DNA of 48,781 nt from an uncultured Truepera sp. (GCA_902806425.1 CADCWP010000296.1:1-48781), one strand, 5' to 3'. Counted from the first letter of the stretch, positions 31,792-41,194 are shown. Translations and numbers: made by a program. Notes: generated from the sequence alone by a model not told the origin.

Positions 31792-33305
31792 GGCGCGTCA
31801 CCCTCTGGCACAACGTGCGAGATGTAGTCCGCCGGACGTTCGAGCTGCACCGCCACCCGCTCGGCGAGCGCGTAGACGGGGCCACTTGCAATCGCCAGCA
31901 TGACCAGCAGCCCACCCGCCGCCCCCGTCACGCGCAGCATTCCTTTGGGCAGCGGGGGCCGGTGAACGGCGTCGTCCGCGCCCCAGAAAAACCCGCGCCA
32001 GATACCCATAGCCGCGTAGAGCAGAAGCAGCCCCGACGCGACCGCGACGACCGAGGCAAAGACGCGAAGCAGTCCACCGCTGCCTAGGAGCACCTGGACG
32101 AGCGCGAACTTGCCGATAAACCCGCTTGTCGGCGGCAACCCGGCGAGCGCAAGTGCCGAGACAAAATAAACTGCGCCCAAAAGCGGGTATGCCCCTAGAT
32201 GCCCCTCGCTGTGCCCATCACCGAAGCGCCCACCGGCCACCAGCTCGGCGAGACCGGCAAGCGAAAAGAGCGTAAAGATGACCAAAACTGAGTGGATTAG
32301 ATAGTAGAGCGTAGGGGCTAGAGCGCCGCTCGAGAGCCCCAGCACCAGATAACCGACCGACGCCACGTTGGCAAACGCCAGCAGGTGCCGCCAGCGCCGC
32401 TGCGACACGGCCCCGAGCGCCCCGATAAGGATGGTCAGCGTGGCCAGTATCAGCAGCCCGTTCTTTAGGGCCGTCTCACCCGGCGTCAGCAGCGTAAAAA
32501 GCCGCAAAAGCGCGTAGACGCCGACTTTGGTCAGCACCGCGCCGAAAAATGCGCCCACCGCTCCCGGTACCACCGGGTAGCTGTACGGCAACCAGAAACC
32601 GAAGGGAAAGACCGCGGCCTTGGTCGCAAAAACCAGCGCCAGCAGGAGGACGATCAGCGTCACGCGCGGGTCGCCCGAAACGTCCTGAAGGCGCGCGGCG
32701 ATGTCGGCCATGTTGAGCGTTCCGAAAAGCCCGTACGCCAGCCCCGCCGCCGCCACAAAAATGGCCGACGCGACGAGGTTGACGACCACGTACTTGAAGC
32801 CCTCGCGGAGCTGCGGCAGCTCGCCGCCGATAAGGAGCAGGCCGTACGACGCCACCAGCATCACCTCGAACGAGACGAACAGGTTGAAGAGGTCGCCGGT
32901 TAAAAACGACATGTTGACGCCCATCAACAGAAACTGGAGGAGCGCGGGCGTCCCGAGGCGTTCGCGGGCGCGGCTCAGAACGGGCGTCCCGCCCCGGCGC
33001 GGCGCGTGCTGAAGGCTCGAGGCGGCGTAGATCACCGTCATGAGCCCGGTCACCCCCGAAAGCAGCAGCATGACGCCTGTGAGGCCGTCCGCGACCAGCG
33101 TGATACCGTAGGGCGCGGGCCAGCCGCCGAGCTGCGTCACGAGAACCGTGCCCGAAAAACTCCGAACGGCGATCCAGCACGACGCCAGGAGCGTCAGCAG
33201 GGCCGCGGCCGTGCCTACGCCCGCGCGCCCCTGCGGCCTTTTAATCAGGAGCAGCAGCGTCCCGCCGAAGAGTGGCAACAGCACGGGCAGGGTAAGGACG
33301 TTCAC
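31788..33305 (-). CDS. mrpD: Na+/H+ antiporter subunit D
   Basis: The 505-residue proton-channel subunit is homologous to NuoM/NuoN of complex I: LFNLFVSFEVMLVASYGLLL with the key Glu, the lysine helix ATKAAVFPFGFWLPYSYPVV and a C-terminal half with AGLPPTSGFIGKFALVQVLL. It is one of the two large subunits coupling proton influx to sodium export. GTG 33305 lies seven bases after the mrpC stop and gives the normal N terminus MNVLTLPVLLPLFGG; an in-frame upstream start would overlap mrpC. Confidence 0.94.
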   Translation of the reverse strand: MNVLTLPVLLPLFGGTLLLLIKRPQGRAGVGTAAALLTLLASCWIAVRSFSGTVLVTQLGGWPAPYGITLVADGLTGVMLLLSGVTGLMTVIYAASSLQHAPRRGGTPVLSRARERLGTPALLQFLLMGVNMSFLTGDLFNLFVSFEVMLVASYGLLLIGGELPQLREGFKYVVVNLVASAIFVAAAGLAYGLFGTLNMADIAARLQDVSGDPRVTLIVLLLALVFATKAAVFPFGFWLPYSYPVVPGAVGAFFGAVLTKVGVYALLRLFTLLTPGETALKNGLLILATLTILIGALGAVSQRRWRHLLAFANVASVGYLVLGLSSGALAPTLYYLIHSVLVIFTLFSLAGLAELVAGGRFGDGHSEGHLGAYPLLGAVYFVSALALAGLPPTSGFIGKFALVQVLLGSGGLLRVFASVVAVASGLLLLYAAMGIWRGFFWGADDAVHRPPLPKGMLRVTGAAGGLLVMLAIASGPVYALAERVAVQLERPADYISHVVPEGDAP

Positions 33306-33312
33306 GGCCTCT

Positions 33313-33735
33313 TCACAACGGTCCCTGGGCACGTGGCGCGTCCTGCGTTTCCGGCGAGACCGAGGGGCGCTCGGGGTCGGCGTAGATGCGCTGCCGAAGC
33401 ACCGGATCGGGTTTTTCCAGAAGCTCCTGCACGTGGTCGGTGCCGGTCGCCCCAAAGGCGCGCACCGCCAAGACCAGCAGCAGCGAGGTCGTCCCGAAAC
33501 CGATCACGATGGCGGTCAGGATCAGCGCCTGCGGCAAGGGGTCGACGTAAGGACCGTCCAGGTTCAGCAGCGGTGGCGTCCGCAGGGCCGCGCCACCTGC
33601 CAGCAAGATGGACAGGTTCGCCCCGTAGGCGATCAGCGATAACCCGATAATCAGACGGATCATCGCGCGGGTCAGCACCAGAAAGACCCCGGTAGCGACC
33701 AAGACCGCCGCGAGTAGCGGTAGCAGCACCTCCAC
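33313..33735 (-). CDS. mrpC: Na+/H+ antiporter subunit C
   Basis: The 140-residue NuoK-like subunit has three helices and the pattern LIIGLSLIAYGANLSILLAG, then DPLPQALILTAIVIGFGTTS. The hydrophilic tail after residue 105 is longer than usual. The start GTG shares a base with the mrpB stop. Confidence 0.93.
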   Translation of the reverse strand: MEVLLPLLAAVLVATGVFLVLTRAMIRLIIGLSLIAYGANLSILLAGGAALRTPPLLNLDGPYVDPLPQALILTAIVIGFGTTSLLLVLAVRAFGATGTDHVQELLEKPDPVLRQRIYADPERPSVSPETQDAPRAQGPL

Positions 33736-34193
33736 TACGCGTCCTCGGTCTCGCCTATGGCGACAAGCCCGGCGTCGGTGTCCTCAGCCAGAAGTTCAAT
33801 AATGGTCAAGGTCACACCGACCACCACCAGAAACACCCCGGCGTCGAATACCACCGCCGACGCCCACTCGAACTCACCGATCAGCGGCCAAGTAAGGTAG
33901 CCGTACGTACTTTTTAAGAACGCCTCACCGAAGAGCATCGGCACCACGCCCGGCACGAGTCCCAGAAGCAGTCCCAACGGCAACAACCGCTGCGGCGCGA
34001 CGTTTAGAAAGGGCCGGTCGAGGACGATCCGAGAGAGCAGCGCCGCCACCGCCACCACCAGTCCGGCAATAAAGCCGCCTCCCGGCGCGTTGTGCCCGCG
34101 CCAGAAGAGGTGAAAACCCAGAAAAACCAGCACGAACACCACCGGCCTGGCGAATGTTTGAAAATACAGCTCGAGACCCCGTTTATCCGTCAC
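33735..34193 (-). CDS. mrpB: Na+/H+ antiporter subunit B
   Basis: The 152-residue MnhB protein contains FHLFWRGHNAPGGGFIAGLV, the family signature, and four membrane helices. GTG 34193 is preferred over GTG 34205 because GAGGAG lies five bases before it; it overlaps the mrpA end. Confidence 0.92.
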   Translation of the reverse strand: MTDKRGLELYFQTFARPVVFVLVFLGFHLFWRGHNAPGGGFIAGLVVAVAALLSRIVLDRPFLNVAPQRLLPLGLLLGLVPGVVPMLFGEAFLKSTYGYLTWPLIGEFEWASAVVFDAGVFLVVVGVTLTIIELLAEDTDAGLVAIGETEDA

Positions 34194-36465
34194 CGTGCTC
34201 CTCACCCTTTACCGGAGTTGTTTTAATCTTTAAAAGTGCGTAGACGCTCATCCCCACAATCGCCAGCACGGTGATTTCGCCCAGCGTGTCGTAACCGCGA
34301 AAATCGACCAGAATCACGTTGACGACGTTGTAGCCGCCCCCCTCAGTTTTGCTCCGCTCTAAAAAGAAGTCCTGAATGCGCGCCGCGACGGGCGTCTGCA
34401 CCGCGAGCAGCGCGCTGAACACGGCGAGCCCAACCGACCCCGCGAGGAGCGCGTCAAGGAGGACGGTGCGCGCTTCGCGGCGGTAGCGGGTCAAAGGGGG
34501 CAGATAGCGAAAGACCGACAAAAACAAGATGACCGTGACGGTCTCGATGAGAAGCTGTGTCAGCGCCAGGTCGGGGGCGCGCAGCATCACAAAAAGCGCC
34601 ACCAGCGACAACCCGGCCAGCCCGGTGAAGATAAGCGCCGACAGCCGCGTTTTAGCGACGAGCACCCCGTAACACCCGGCGAGCACCAGCAGCGCGGCGG
34701 CGAGGAACTCGAGCGGGGGCGGGGTCAGACCCGTCGGCAGATACGCGCCCAAGGCCTGAAAGCCGAAGACGATCCCTGCGAGCGCGACCGGCCCCCACAA
34801 AATCCGCAATTGGGCGGCGAACGGGGCGTTTTGTGTGTTCAGCGTGACGAGGCGGGCGAGGCGCTCCATACCGGCTACCGCCGCGTAGTAGAGGCTGTTG
34901 GCGTTCCAGACGGGGGTCAGCGCGCGCTGCATGTTCACGAACGGCTCCCGCATCGCGTACAACAGCACCCCCACCCCCCAGGTAACAAACGACCACATCA
35001 GCGCGGGCGTAAGACCGTGCCAGAGGTAGAGCGCTTCGGCGTCGAAGCCCAGCGCCGGGGCCGCGAGCGCCACCATCGGCGTCGCCAGCGTCGCGTCCCA
35101 CGGAACGGTCCCGAACAGGGTGACGAGAACCGTCAGGAGCGCGGGCGGCAGCAGCATCCACACGGGCGCTTCGTGCACGTGGGGCCGCAAGCAGCGGTAC
35201 GGCCCTATAAACACGCCTAAAAACTTTAGACTGTACGCAAACGTCATCACGCTGCCGACGACGGCGATAACAATGGGGAGCGTTCCGGCGCGGAGCATCG
35301 CCTCGTAAAAAAGTTCTTTGGAGATAAAGCCGCCGAAGGGCGGCAGCCCGGCCATCGAGAGCGCCGCTGGGACGGTCACAGCGAATGTCAGCGGCAGCTT
35401 GCGCCCGAGCCCGGAAAGCTCACGAACGCTGCGGCTGCCCGTCTCATGGTCGATGATGCCCACGACCAAAAAGAGCGCCGCCTTAAAGGCCGCGTGGTTG
35501 ACCAGGTGCGCGGTCGCCGCGAACGGGTAGCCCGCGCCGTAGAGGGCCGTCAGAATACCCAGCTGCGAAACCGTCGAGTACGCCAGCAGCGCCTTGAGGT
35601 CGTCTTGCTTGAAGGCCGAGTACGCCCCCCAGAACATCGTCAGAAGCCCCAGGTAGAGGAGCCCGTCGGACCACGCGCTCAGGACAAAGAGCGGGGCGAA
35701 CTTCGCCAGCAGCACGATCCCGGCTTTGACCATCGTGGCCGAGTGCAAAAACGCTGAAATCGGCGTGGGCGCTTCCATCGCGGTCGGCAGCCACAGATGG
35801 AAGGGCACCTGCGCCGACTTGGTCAGGGCCGCGAGGAGCAGCAGCGCAAGCGTCGGAACGAAAAGCGGGCCTTCCCGGACGGCGGCAAAATCGAGCTGCG
35901 AAAGGTTGACACTGCCGCCCGCCAGACTCAGCAAGATCACGGCGGCCAGCAGCGCCAGCCCACCCGCCGCAGTGATGAGAAGCGCCTTCATGGCCCCGTC
36001 CTGCGCGGCGCGGCGCTCATCCCAGAAGCCGATCAGCAGAAACGAGGCGATGGAGGTCAGTTCCCAAAAGGCGAACATGGCGATCAAGTTGTCGCTCAGG
36101 ACAAAGCCCAGCATCGCGCCGCCGAAAAGGAGCAGGTAGCTGTAAAAGCGCCCGTGCCGCTCCCCAGGCCCGAGGTACGCCGACGCGTAGATCATCACCA
36201 GTACGCCGATGACGGCGACCAGGAGGGCGAACAGAAGCGAAAACCCGTCCGCTCGAAACGCGAGCGAGAGGTCGATGCCCGGCACCCAAGCCACGCTGTT
36301 CGTCGCGGGCATCCCCGAACGCGCCGCCGGAATCAGCGCGACGAGCGCCAGAGACGGCGCGAACGCGAGCGCTAAAGGCCACCCTGCCCGCGCGCCTAGG
36401 GGCCGCGTCAAAAGCGGTGCGAACAGGGCCACGACGAACGGTGTGAAAACCGTGAAGACCAGCAT
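34183..36465 (-). CDS. mrpA: Na+/H+ antiporter subunit A
   Basis: The 760-residue NuoL-like subunit has about 20 helices. The proton-channel segment includes MFAFWELTSIASFLLIGFW, the lysine helix TKSAQVPFHLWLPTAMEAPT and HSATMVKAGIVLLAKF; the C-terminal part (about 600-760) carries the MbhD/MbhE-like domain with APDLALTQLLIETVTVILFL. Together MrpA-G exchange cytoplasmic Na+ (or K+) for H+ and support pH and salt tolerance. The order A-G is that of group 1 operons. ATG abuts the DsbA stop (TAG-ATG). Confidence 0.95.
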   Translation of the reverse strand: MLVFTVFTPFVVALFAPLLTRPLGARAGWPLALAFAPSLALVALIPAARSGMPATNSVAWVPGIDLSLAFRADGFSLLFALLVAVIGVLVMIYASAYLGPGERHGRFYSYLLLFGGAMLGFVLSDNLIAMFAFWELTSIASFLLIGFWDERRAAQDGAMKALLITAAGGLALLAAVILLSLAGGSVNLSQLDFAAVREGPLFVPTLALLLLAALTKSAQVPFHLWLPTAMEAPTPISAFLHSATMVKAGIVLLAKFAPLFVLSAWSDGLLYLGLLTMFWGAYSAFKQDDLKALLAYSTVSQLGILTALYGAGYPFAATAHLVNHAAFKAALFLVVGIIDHETGSRSVRELSGLGRKLPLTFAVTVPAALSMAGLPPFGGFISKELFYEAMLRAGTLPIVIAVVGSVMTFAYSLKFLGVFIGPYRCLRPHVHEAPVWMLLPPALLTVLVTLFGTVPWDATLATPMVALAAPALGFDAEALYLWHGLTPALMWSFVTWGVGVLLYAMREPFVNMQRALTPVWNANSLYYAAVAGMERLARLVTLNTQNAPFAAQLRILWGPVALAGIVFGFQALGAYLPTGLTPPPLEFLAAALLVLAGCYGVLVAKTRLSALIFTGLAGLSLVALFVMLRAPDLALTQLLIETVTVILFLSVFRYLPPLTRYRREARTVLLDALLAGSVGLAVFSALLAVQTPVAARIQDFFLERSKTEGGGYNVVNVILVDFRGYDTLGEITVLAIVGMSVYALLKIKTTPVKGEEHGDG

Positions 36466-37455
36466 CTACTCGGTAAAGGCCTCGAGCCGCGCTATCGCCC
36501 GCTCATACCCTGCTAGCGTCCCGGCAGCGCCTGCCGGAACGCGGTAGCCCCCCACAAAGACCGACGGCGTGCTGTTAAGACCCAGCTCCTGCGTGGCGAC
36601 CTGGAACGCCTCCCTCACCTCTCGGGTGTAACGGCCTTGCGTCAAACAGGCTGCCATCCCGTCGTTCGAGAGACCAATCTCTTGGGCCAGCCGGACAAAA
36701 TACGGTTGGACGTCAGCCAAGTTCGCCCACGCCCGCTGCCGCGCAAAGAGCGCGTCGTGGTACCCCCAAAAGTCCTTCGGTGTATTTGCCGCCACCACGC
36801 ACTCGGCGGCTTCGGCGGCGAGCTGCGCGTTAGCGTGGATGCTCGTCAGGGGCAGGTGATGGTACTCGAAGCGCACGTCGCCGCGGGCGAGCAGCGTCCT
36901 CTTGAGTTCGGGCAAGATGCCGGTCGCGTACTCCGCGCAGTAGGGGCACTGAAAGTCCGAAAACTCGCGGATGACGACCCTAGCGTCCTTCGGGCCCAGC
37001 AGGTGCCGCGAAGGTGGAAAGGACTCCGCCGGAACCACGGGCAGCTCGAGCCCAAACTGCACCCCGTAGGGGGCCGCGTCGCCCGTCACGTTCAGCGTAA
37101 GCACAAACTCCTCAACGGCTAAGCCGACCTCACCCTGTCCGGCCAACTCGGCGACTCTCGAGCCCAAAAACTCGGCGACCGGCCCTGCGATGCCCGCGCC
37201 GTAACCCGTCGCTGCGCCGACAAGCTGCGCCAGCGCCCGCTGGCCCTGCGGGTTCAGCGTCGCGGTGCCGGAGACGCTGTAGAGCAGCCCGCTCCGGTTC
37301 TTGGTGGTGAAGCGCACGCCGTCGGCCCTAAACCCCTCCGCCGTCTCAGCCGGGTTCAACGTTGACAAGCTCTTTACGAGTTGCGTGCTCGGCTCGCCGA
37401 TCTGTGCCGTCGCCACGCCGAAAAGCAGAGTCAGCGCTAGAAGGGGACGCTTCAC
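36466..37455 (-). CDS. exported DsbA-like thioredoxin-fold protein
   Basis: The 329-residue product has a signal peptide (MKRPLLALTLLFGVATAQ). Residues about 20-160 form an N-terminal domain without a recognised motif; the C-terminal half is a DsbA/DsbG-type thioredoxin fold with EFSDFQCPYCAEYATGILPE, whose CPYC is the redox pair, and the cis-Pro in STPSVFVGGY. It would form or exchange disulfides outside the cytoplasm. The GTG start overlaps the carboxypeptidase Taq stop (GTGA), and the gene directly abuts mrpA, so it is part of the antiporter transcript. Confidence 0.9.
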   Translation of the reverse strand: MKRPLLALTLLFGVATAQIGEPSTQLVKSLSTLNPAETAEGFRADGVRFTTKNRSGLLYSVSGTATLNPQGQRALAQLVGAATGYGAGIAGPVAEFLGSRVAELAGQGEVGLAVEEFVLTLNVTGDAAPYGVQFGLELPVVPAESFPPSRHLLGPKDARVVIREFSDFQCPYCAEYATGILPELKRTLLARGDVRFEYHHLPLTSIHANAQLAAEAAECVVAANTPKDFWGYHDALFARQRAWANLADVQPYFVRLAQEIGLSNDGMAACLTQGRYTREVREAFQVATQELGLNSTPSVFVGGYRVPAGAAGTLAGYERAIARLEAFTE

Positions 37456-38957
37456 CGTTCGATCCCGTAGAGCGCCCGGAACTTCCTGTTCAGGTACGCG
37501 ACGTAGGGTCCCGCGTCGAGGTCGCTGCCGGTCGCGCGCCTCAGGAGTTCGGCGGGTTCAAACCGTGAGCCGTGTTGATGCACGTTCTCCCGGAGCCAGC
37601 CGAGCAGCCCGTCGAAACGCCCCCCCTCGATATCGGCCCCTAGGGTCGGCACCGCCGATGCAGCCGCCTCGAAAAGTTGCACGCTCATGATGTTGCCGAG
37701 CGTGTAGGTGGGAAAGTAACCCATCATCCCGAGCGACCAGTGGATGTCTTGCAAGCAGCCCTCGGCGTCGTTCGGAGGGGTGATGCCCAAATACTCCCCA
37801 TATTTGGCGTTCCAGGCTTCGGGCAGCTCCGAGATTTTGAGCGAGCCCTCGAGCAGCGCCAGCTCGAGCTCAAAACGCACCATCACATGCAGGTTGTAGG
37901 TCACCTCGTCCGCCTCGACCCGGATAAAACTCGGCGCAACTTTGTTGATGGCAGCGTAAAAGTCGTCCAAGGGGACGTTGCCGAGTTGCGCCGGGAACGT
38001 CTCTTGCACCTGCGGATACGCCCAGCGCCAGAAACCGTATGAGCGCCCGACCAGATTCTCCCACATACGCGACTGCGACTCGTGAATCCCTAAGCTGACG
38101 GCAGCGCCCAGCGGGCTGCGATCAAAGCTGCTCGAGATGCCCTGCTCGTACATGGCGTGCCCGGCCTCGTGGAGCGTCCCGAAAAGCGCCGGACTCAGAA
38201 AATTGGGGTCGTAGCGCGTGGTGATCCGCACGTCGTACTTGCTAAAGCTGGTAGCGAACGGATGCACCGTCCGGTCGAGCCGTCCGTGCCTAAAGCTATA
38301 CCCGAACGCCTCTACCATCTTCACCGCGAACGCCTCTTGTTCGGGTTCAGAGAACACCTGACGCAGCGGCGCGTCCGAAACGTCACGACCCTCCGCGATG
38401 TCGCGGACCAAAGGCACCGTCGCGTCACGGAGGTCGGCAAAGACCGCGCGCACCTTTTCGGTGGTGCTGCCCATCTCGTAGAGGTCGTGCAGGGCGTCGT
38501 AGGGGTGCGTGTCGTAGCCCAGATAATCGGCTTGGCGGAGGTTCAGGGCGACGATTTTCTCTAGGTGCGGGGCGAACTGCGAAAAGTCCGAGGCGGCGCG
38601 CGCGCCTACCCACGCCGCCTGAGCGGCGCTGCGGATGCGGGTAAAGTCCTCGACAAAATCACCGGGAAGTTTGGTCGACAACCTATACTCGCGCCGCGCG
38701 ACCCGGGCGAGCGCGGCCTCATCGGCGCTGCTGGGCTCACCGAGCGCGTCCAACCAGCCCCCGATCTTGGGGTCGGTCGCCCTCTCGTGGATGACTCTAC
38801 TCAGGGTGGCGAGCTGCTGGCCGCGTGCCGGGGCCGCGCCTTCGGGCAAATAGACGTTCTCGTCCCAGCTCAGCACAGCCTGCGCCTGCGCGAGGTCGCT
38901 GATAACGGCGAGGTGCGCCTTTAGGTCGGTTAGGGGGTCTTGCGGTGCCTTGGTCAT
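37452..38957 (-). CDS. carboxypeptidase Taq (peptidase M32)
   Basis: The 501-residue zinc carboxypeptidase shows GTLHEAGHAMYEQG (HExxH, the metal and catalytic Glu site), SLGIHESQSRMWENLVGRS, containing a further zinc-ligand Glu, and ITTRYDPNFL. M32 enzymes remove C-terminal residues of broad specificity and were first described in Thermus aquaticus. The ATG follows TAAGCT (38964-38969) by six bases, so the whole nine-gene unit taq-dsbA-mrpABCDEFG appears to start as a leaderless mRNA. Confidence 0.95.
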   Translation of the reverse strand: MTKAPQDPLTDLKAHLAVISDLAQAQAVLSWDENVYLPEGAAPARGQQLATLSRVIHERATDPKIGGWLDALGEPSSADEAALARVARREYRLSTKLPGDFVEDFTRIRSAAQAAWVGARAASDFSQFAPHLEKIVALNLRQADYLGYDTHPYDALHDLYEMGSTTEKVRAVFADLRDATVPLVRDIAEGRDVSDAPLRQVFSEPEQEAFAVKMVEAFGYSFRHGRLDRTVHPFATSFSKYDVRITTRYDPNFLSPALFGTLHEAGHAMYEQGISSSFDRSPLGAAVSLGIHESQSRMWENLVGRSYGFWRWAYPQVQETFPAQLGNVPLDDFYAAINKVAPSFIRVEADEVTYNLHVMVRFELELALLEGSLKISELPEAWNAKYGEYLGITPPNDAEGCLQDIHWSLGMMGYFPTYTLGNIMSVQLFEAAASAVPTLGADIEGGRFDGLLGWLRENVHQHGSRFEPAELLRRATGSDLDAGPYVAYLNRKFRALYGIER

Positions 38958-38963
38958 AAGGCA

Positions 38964-38969
38964 AGCTTA
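38964..38969 (-). promoter_or_regulatory. -10 box TAAGCT of the taq-dsbA-mrp operon (leaderless)
   Basis: TAAGCT ends six bases before the ATG at 38957. No other promoter-like gap occurs before mrpG. Confidence 0.5.
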
Positions 38970-39032
38970 ACGCAAAGCCCCCCTAGAACGCCGCCGGTTG
39001 GAAGGGCAGCCGGGGGGCCAAAACGCGCGTGT

Positions 39033-39038
39033 TACCAT
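39033..39038 (+). promoter_or_regulatory. -10 box TACCAT of the dynamin-like gene (leaderless)
   Basis: TACCAT is followed by seven bases and the ATG at 39046; it overlaps the in-frame codons further upstream, so these are not translated. Confidence 0.5.
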
Positions 39039-39045
39039 CTACACT

Positions 39046-40791
39046 ATGAATCTCCCTATGTCTGGGGCGGCGCGCGCGCTTCTCAACCGTGAGCGCCTGG
39101 TCATTGCCGACCTGAGTACGCTTTTGGGCAGGCTCGAGGCGCGTTCGGGCGACCTGAGCGAACTCCAGACCGCCCTAAAGGACCTTGAAGGACTCTTTTT
39201 GCTGGTGGTGTGCGGCGAGTACAACGCGGGCAAATCAACATTCCTAAACGCGCTGCTGGGTGAAAAGGTGATGTTGGAGGGCGTAACCCCGACAACCGAC
39301 CGCATCACTATCGTCACCTACGGCGACGAAAAGCGCGACGTTGAGGAGGGCGACTTCATCTTGCGCCGCGAGTTTCCGGCGGACATCCTGCGCGAGCTGG
39401 CCTTTGTCGATACCCCCGGCACAAACGCCGTGATCAAACAGCACCAAGAACTCACCGAACGCTTCGTCCCGCGCGCCGACCTGGTCTTGTTCGTTACCTC
39501 CGCCGACCGTCCCTTTACCGAGTCCGAGCGGCAGTTTTTAGACCTTATCCGCTCGTGGGGCAAAAAAGTCGTGGTGATCGTTAACAAGATCGATATTTTG
39601 GAGGACGACGAACGGGACAAGGTTTTGGCGTTTGTGCAAATACACGCCGCCGAGACCCTGCAAACGCGCGGCGACCCGCCGCAGGTCTTCGGAGTCGCGG
39701 CGCGGAGCGCGTTTCGGGCGCGGGGGGTGGGGGACGACGCGGCCTTGGCAGCGAGCGGCGTGCCCGCTTTGGAGGCGTTTATCAGCACTACCCTGGCCGG
39801 AGCGCGCCTCAAACTCAAACTCGGTACGCCTCTAGGCGTCGCGCAGCGCCTCGCCGAACGCTACGGAGGCGTGACCGAGGAGGAACTCGGACTTTTGGCG
39901 GGTGACCGCCGCACCTTGGACGAGGTCAAGCGGCAGACGGAGCAGTTCAAACGGGACATGCGCCGCGAGTTTGAATCGTACCTCGCCCGCGTCAAAACCG
40001 TGCTCTTAGAGGTCGAGCGGCGTGGTGACGTGTTCTTCGACGACACCGTGCGCCTGCACAAGATTTTGCAGCTCATCGACGCCGAGCGGATGCGCGACGC
40101 GTTCCGGACGCGCGTGATCCGGGGCGCGGACGCGGAGATCGACCGGGCGGTTTCCGAGATGGTCGACTGGTTTTTGGCCCGCAACGTGCAGCTCTGGGAG
40201 GACGTGACGGCGTTTGTTCAGGAGCGGCGGCAAGCGGGGGGCGAGCGGGTCATCGGTGAGGTCGGCGGGCGGTTTCAGTACGACCGTGACGCGCTGATCC
40301 GGGGGCTTAGTGAAAGCGCCGAGACGGTGATGGCGAGCTATAACGAGGACGCCGAGGCGCGCCGCTTGGCCGACGCCATGCAGAGCTCGGCGCTACAAAC
40401 CGGACTTATTCAGGTCGGTGGGTTGGGGTTAGGGGCGGCGGCGGTGGCGTTTTTGTCGGGTGCCGCCCTCGACGCGACCGGGATTTTAGCCGGGCTGACG
40501 GTCGCGGGGCTTGGATTTCTGGTGCTGCCCAACCGCCGCCGCAGCGCCAAACGCAACCTGCACGAAGAGATGCAGCGACTGCGCGATGGCCTCTCGGAGA
40601 GCCTGAACGGTCAGTTTGAACGGGAGCTGGACCGGGCGGCTGAAAAGTTAGGGGCGGCGATAGGCTCGTACACGCGCTTTGTAAAAAGTGAAGTGCGGCG
40701 GCTCGAGACCCTCCACGCGGAACTAGAGACCGTAGGCACCGAGCTGCGCGCCCTACGGCGCGAGGTAGACGCACTATCCGAGACCGGCTGA
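39046..40791 (+). CDS. bacterial dynamin-like GTPase
   Basis: The 581-residue protein has a helical N-terminal lead, then a GTPase domain: G1 VVCGEYNAGKSTFLNALLG, G2 Thr in GVTPTTDRITI, G3 AFVDTPGTNAV and G4 VIVNKIDILEDDERD. A long helical stalk follows (about 270-460) and a pair of hydrophobic segments near 465-505 (GLGLGAAAVAFLSGA, LTVAGLGFLVLPNRRRSA) that would insert in or tether to membrane, then a closing helix. Dynamin-like proteins remodel or repair membranes. It is a single copy; many bacteria carry pairs. Confidence 0.92.
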   Translation: MNLPMSGAARALLNRERLVIADLSTLLGRLEARSGDLSELQTALKDLEGLFLLVVCGEYNAGKSTFLNALLGEKVMLEGVTPTTDRITIVTYGDEKRDVEEGDFILRREFPADILRELAFVDTPGTNAVIKQHQELTERFVPRADLVLFVTSADRPFTESERQFLDLIRSWGKKVVVIVNKIDILEDDERDKVLAFVQIHAAETLQTRGDPPQVFGVAARSAFRARGVGDDAALAASGVPALEAFISTTLAGARLKLKLGTPLGVAQRLAERYGGVTEEELGLLAGDRRTLDEVKRQTEQFKRDMRREFESYLARVKTVLLEVERRGDVFFDDTVRLHKILQLIDAERMRDAFRTRVIRGADAEIDRAVSEMVDWFLARNVQLWEDVTAFVQERRQAGGERVIGEVGGRFQYDRDALIRGLSESAETVMASYNEDAEARRLADAMQSSALQTGLIQVGGLGLGAAAVAFLSGAALDATGILAGLTVAGLGFLVLPNRRRSAKRNLHEEMQRLRDGLSESLNGQFERELDRAAEKLGAAIGSYTRFVKSEVRRLETLHAELETVGTELRALRREVDALSETG

Positions 40792-40899
40792 GTTCTGGCA
40801 GCCGCTACGCTCATGTAAGCTGTAAACTTAACTCATCTACGCTCATCCTAATTAAAGATTTGATTAAAATTTCCTCTAGAGGCTCCCTCACGAAAACGC

Positions 40900-40905
40900 T
40901 ATACT
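40900..40905 (+). promoter_or_regulatory. -10 box TATACT of the 57-residue gene
   Basis: TATACT lies 51 bases before the ATG at 40957. The AT-rich gap between it and the dynamin stop contains no ORF. Confidence 0.5.
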
Positions 40906-40956
40906 TTTGTTCAGGATAAGCTAGACGCCTTCGGGCGATCATAAGGAGCTGTAGTC

Positions 40957-41130
40957 ATGAGTCAGATGAGCAGATGGCTTACAGTAGACGCCGAGTTTAG
41001 AGAACAGCTTCAGCGCTGGGCCAACACGCAGCGGCTTGAGGGCAACTACGTCGCTGCCCAGACCACCGAGCAGATGCTCGCTAAACTCCAGCTGCCCAAA
41101 CCTGCCAGCCAGCCCTTTTCCCGTCTCTAA
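40957..41130 (+). CDS. small protein, 57 residues, unknown function
   Basis: AAGGAG lies eight bases before the ATG, and a strong terminator follows 23 bases after the TAA, so this is a complete transcription unit although short. The peptide is helical and amphipathic (WLTVDAEFREQLQRWANTQR, then YVAAQTTEQMLAKLQ) with a Pro-rich tail. No cysteine, signal peptide or membrane segment. It lacks homologues known to me. Confidence 0.72.
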   Translation: MSQMSRWLTVDAEFREQLQRWANTQRLEGNYVAAQTTEQMLAKLQLPKPASQPFSRL

Positions 41131-41153
41131 CCAAGCAGGGCAAAAATGGGCAA

Positions 41154-41185
41154 AAAAAGCGCAGCCCCTAAAGGCTGCGCTTTTT
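41154..41185 (+). terminator. Rho-independent terminator, bidirectional
   Basis: A 13-base stem (AAAAAGCGCAGCC / GGCTGCGCTTTTT) with a six-base loop separates the convergent 57-residue gene and the Ig lipoprotein gene. Confidence 0.92.
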
Positions 41186-41194
41186 AACTGCTTG

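Noticed and set aside
32476-33180. 234-codon frame within mrpD
   Set aside because: Arg/Ala-rich off-frame translation of a GC-rich membrane protein gene.
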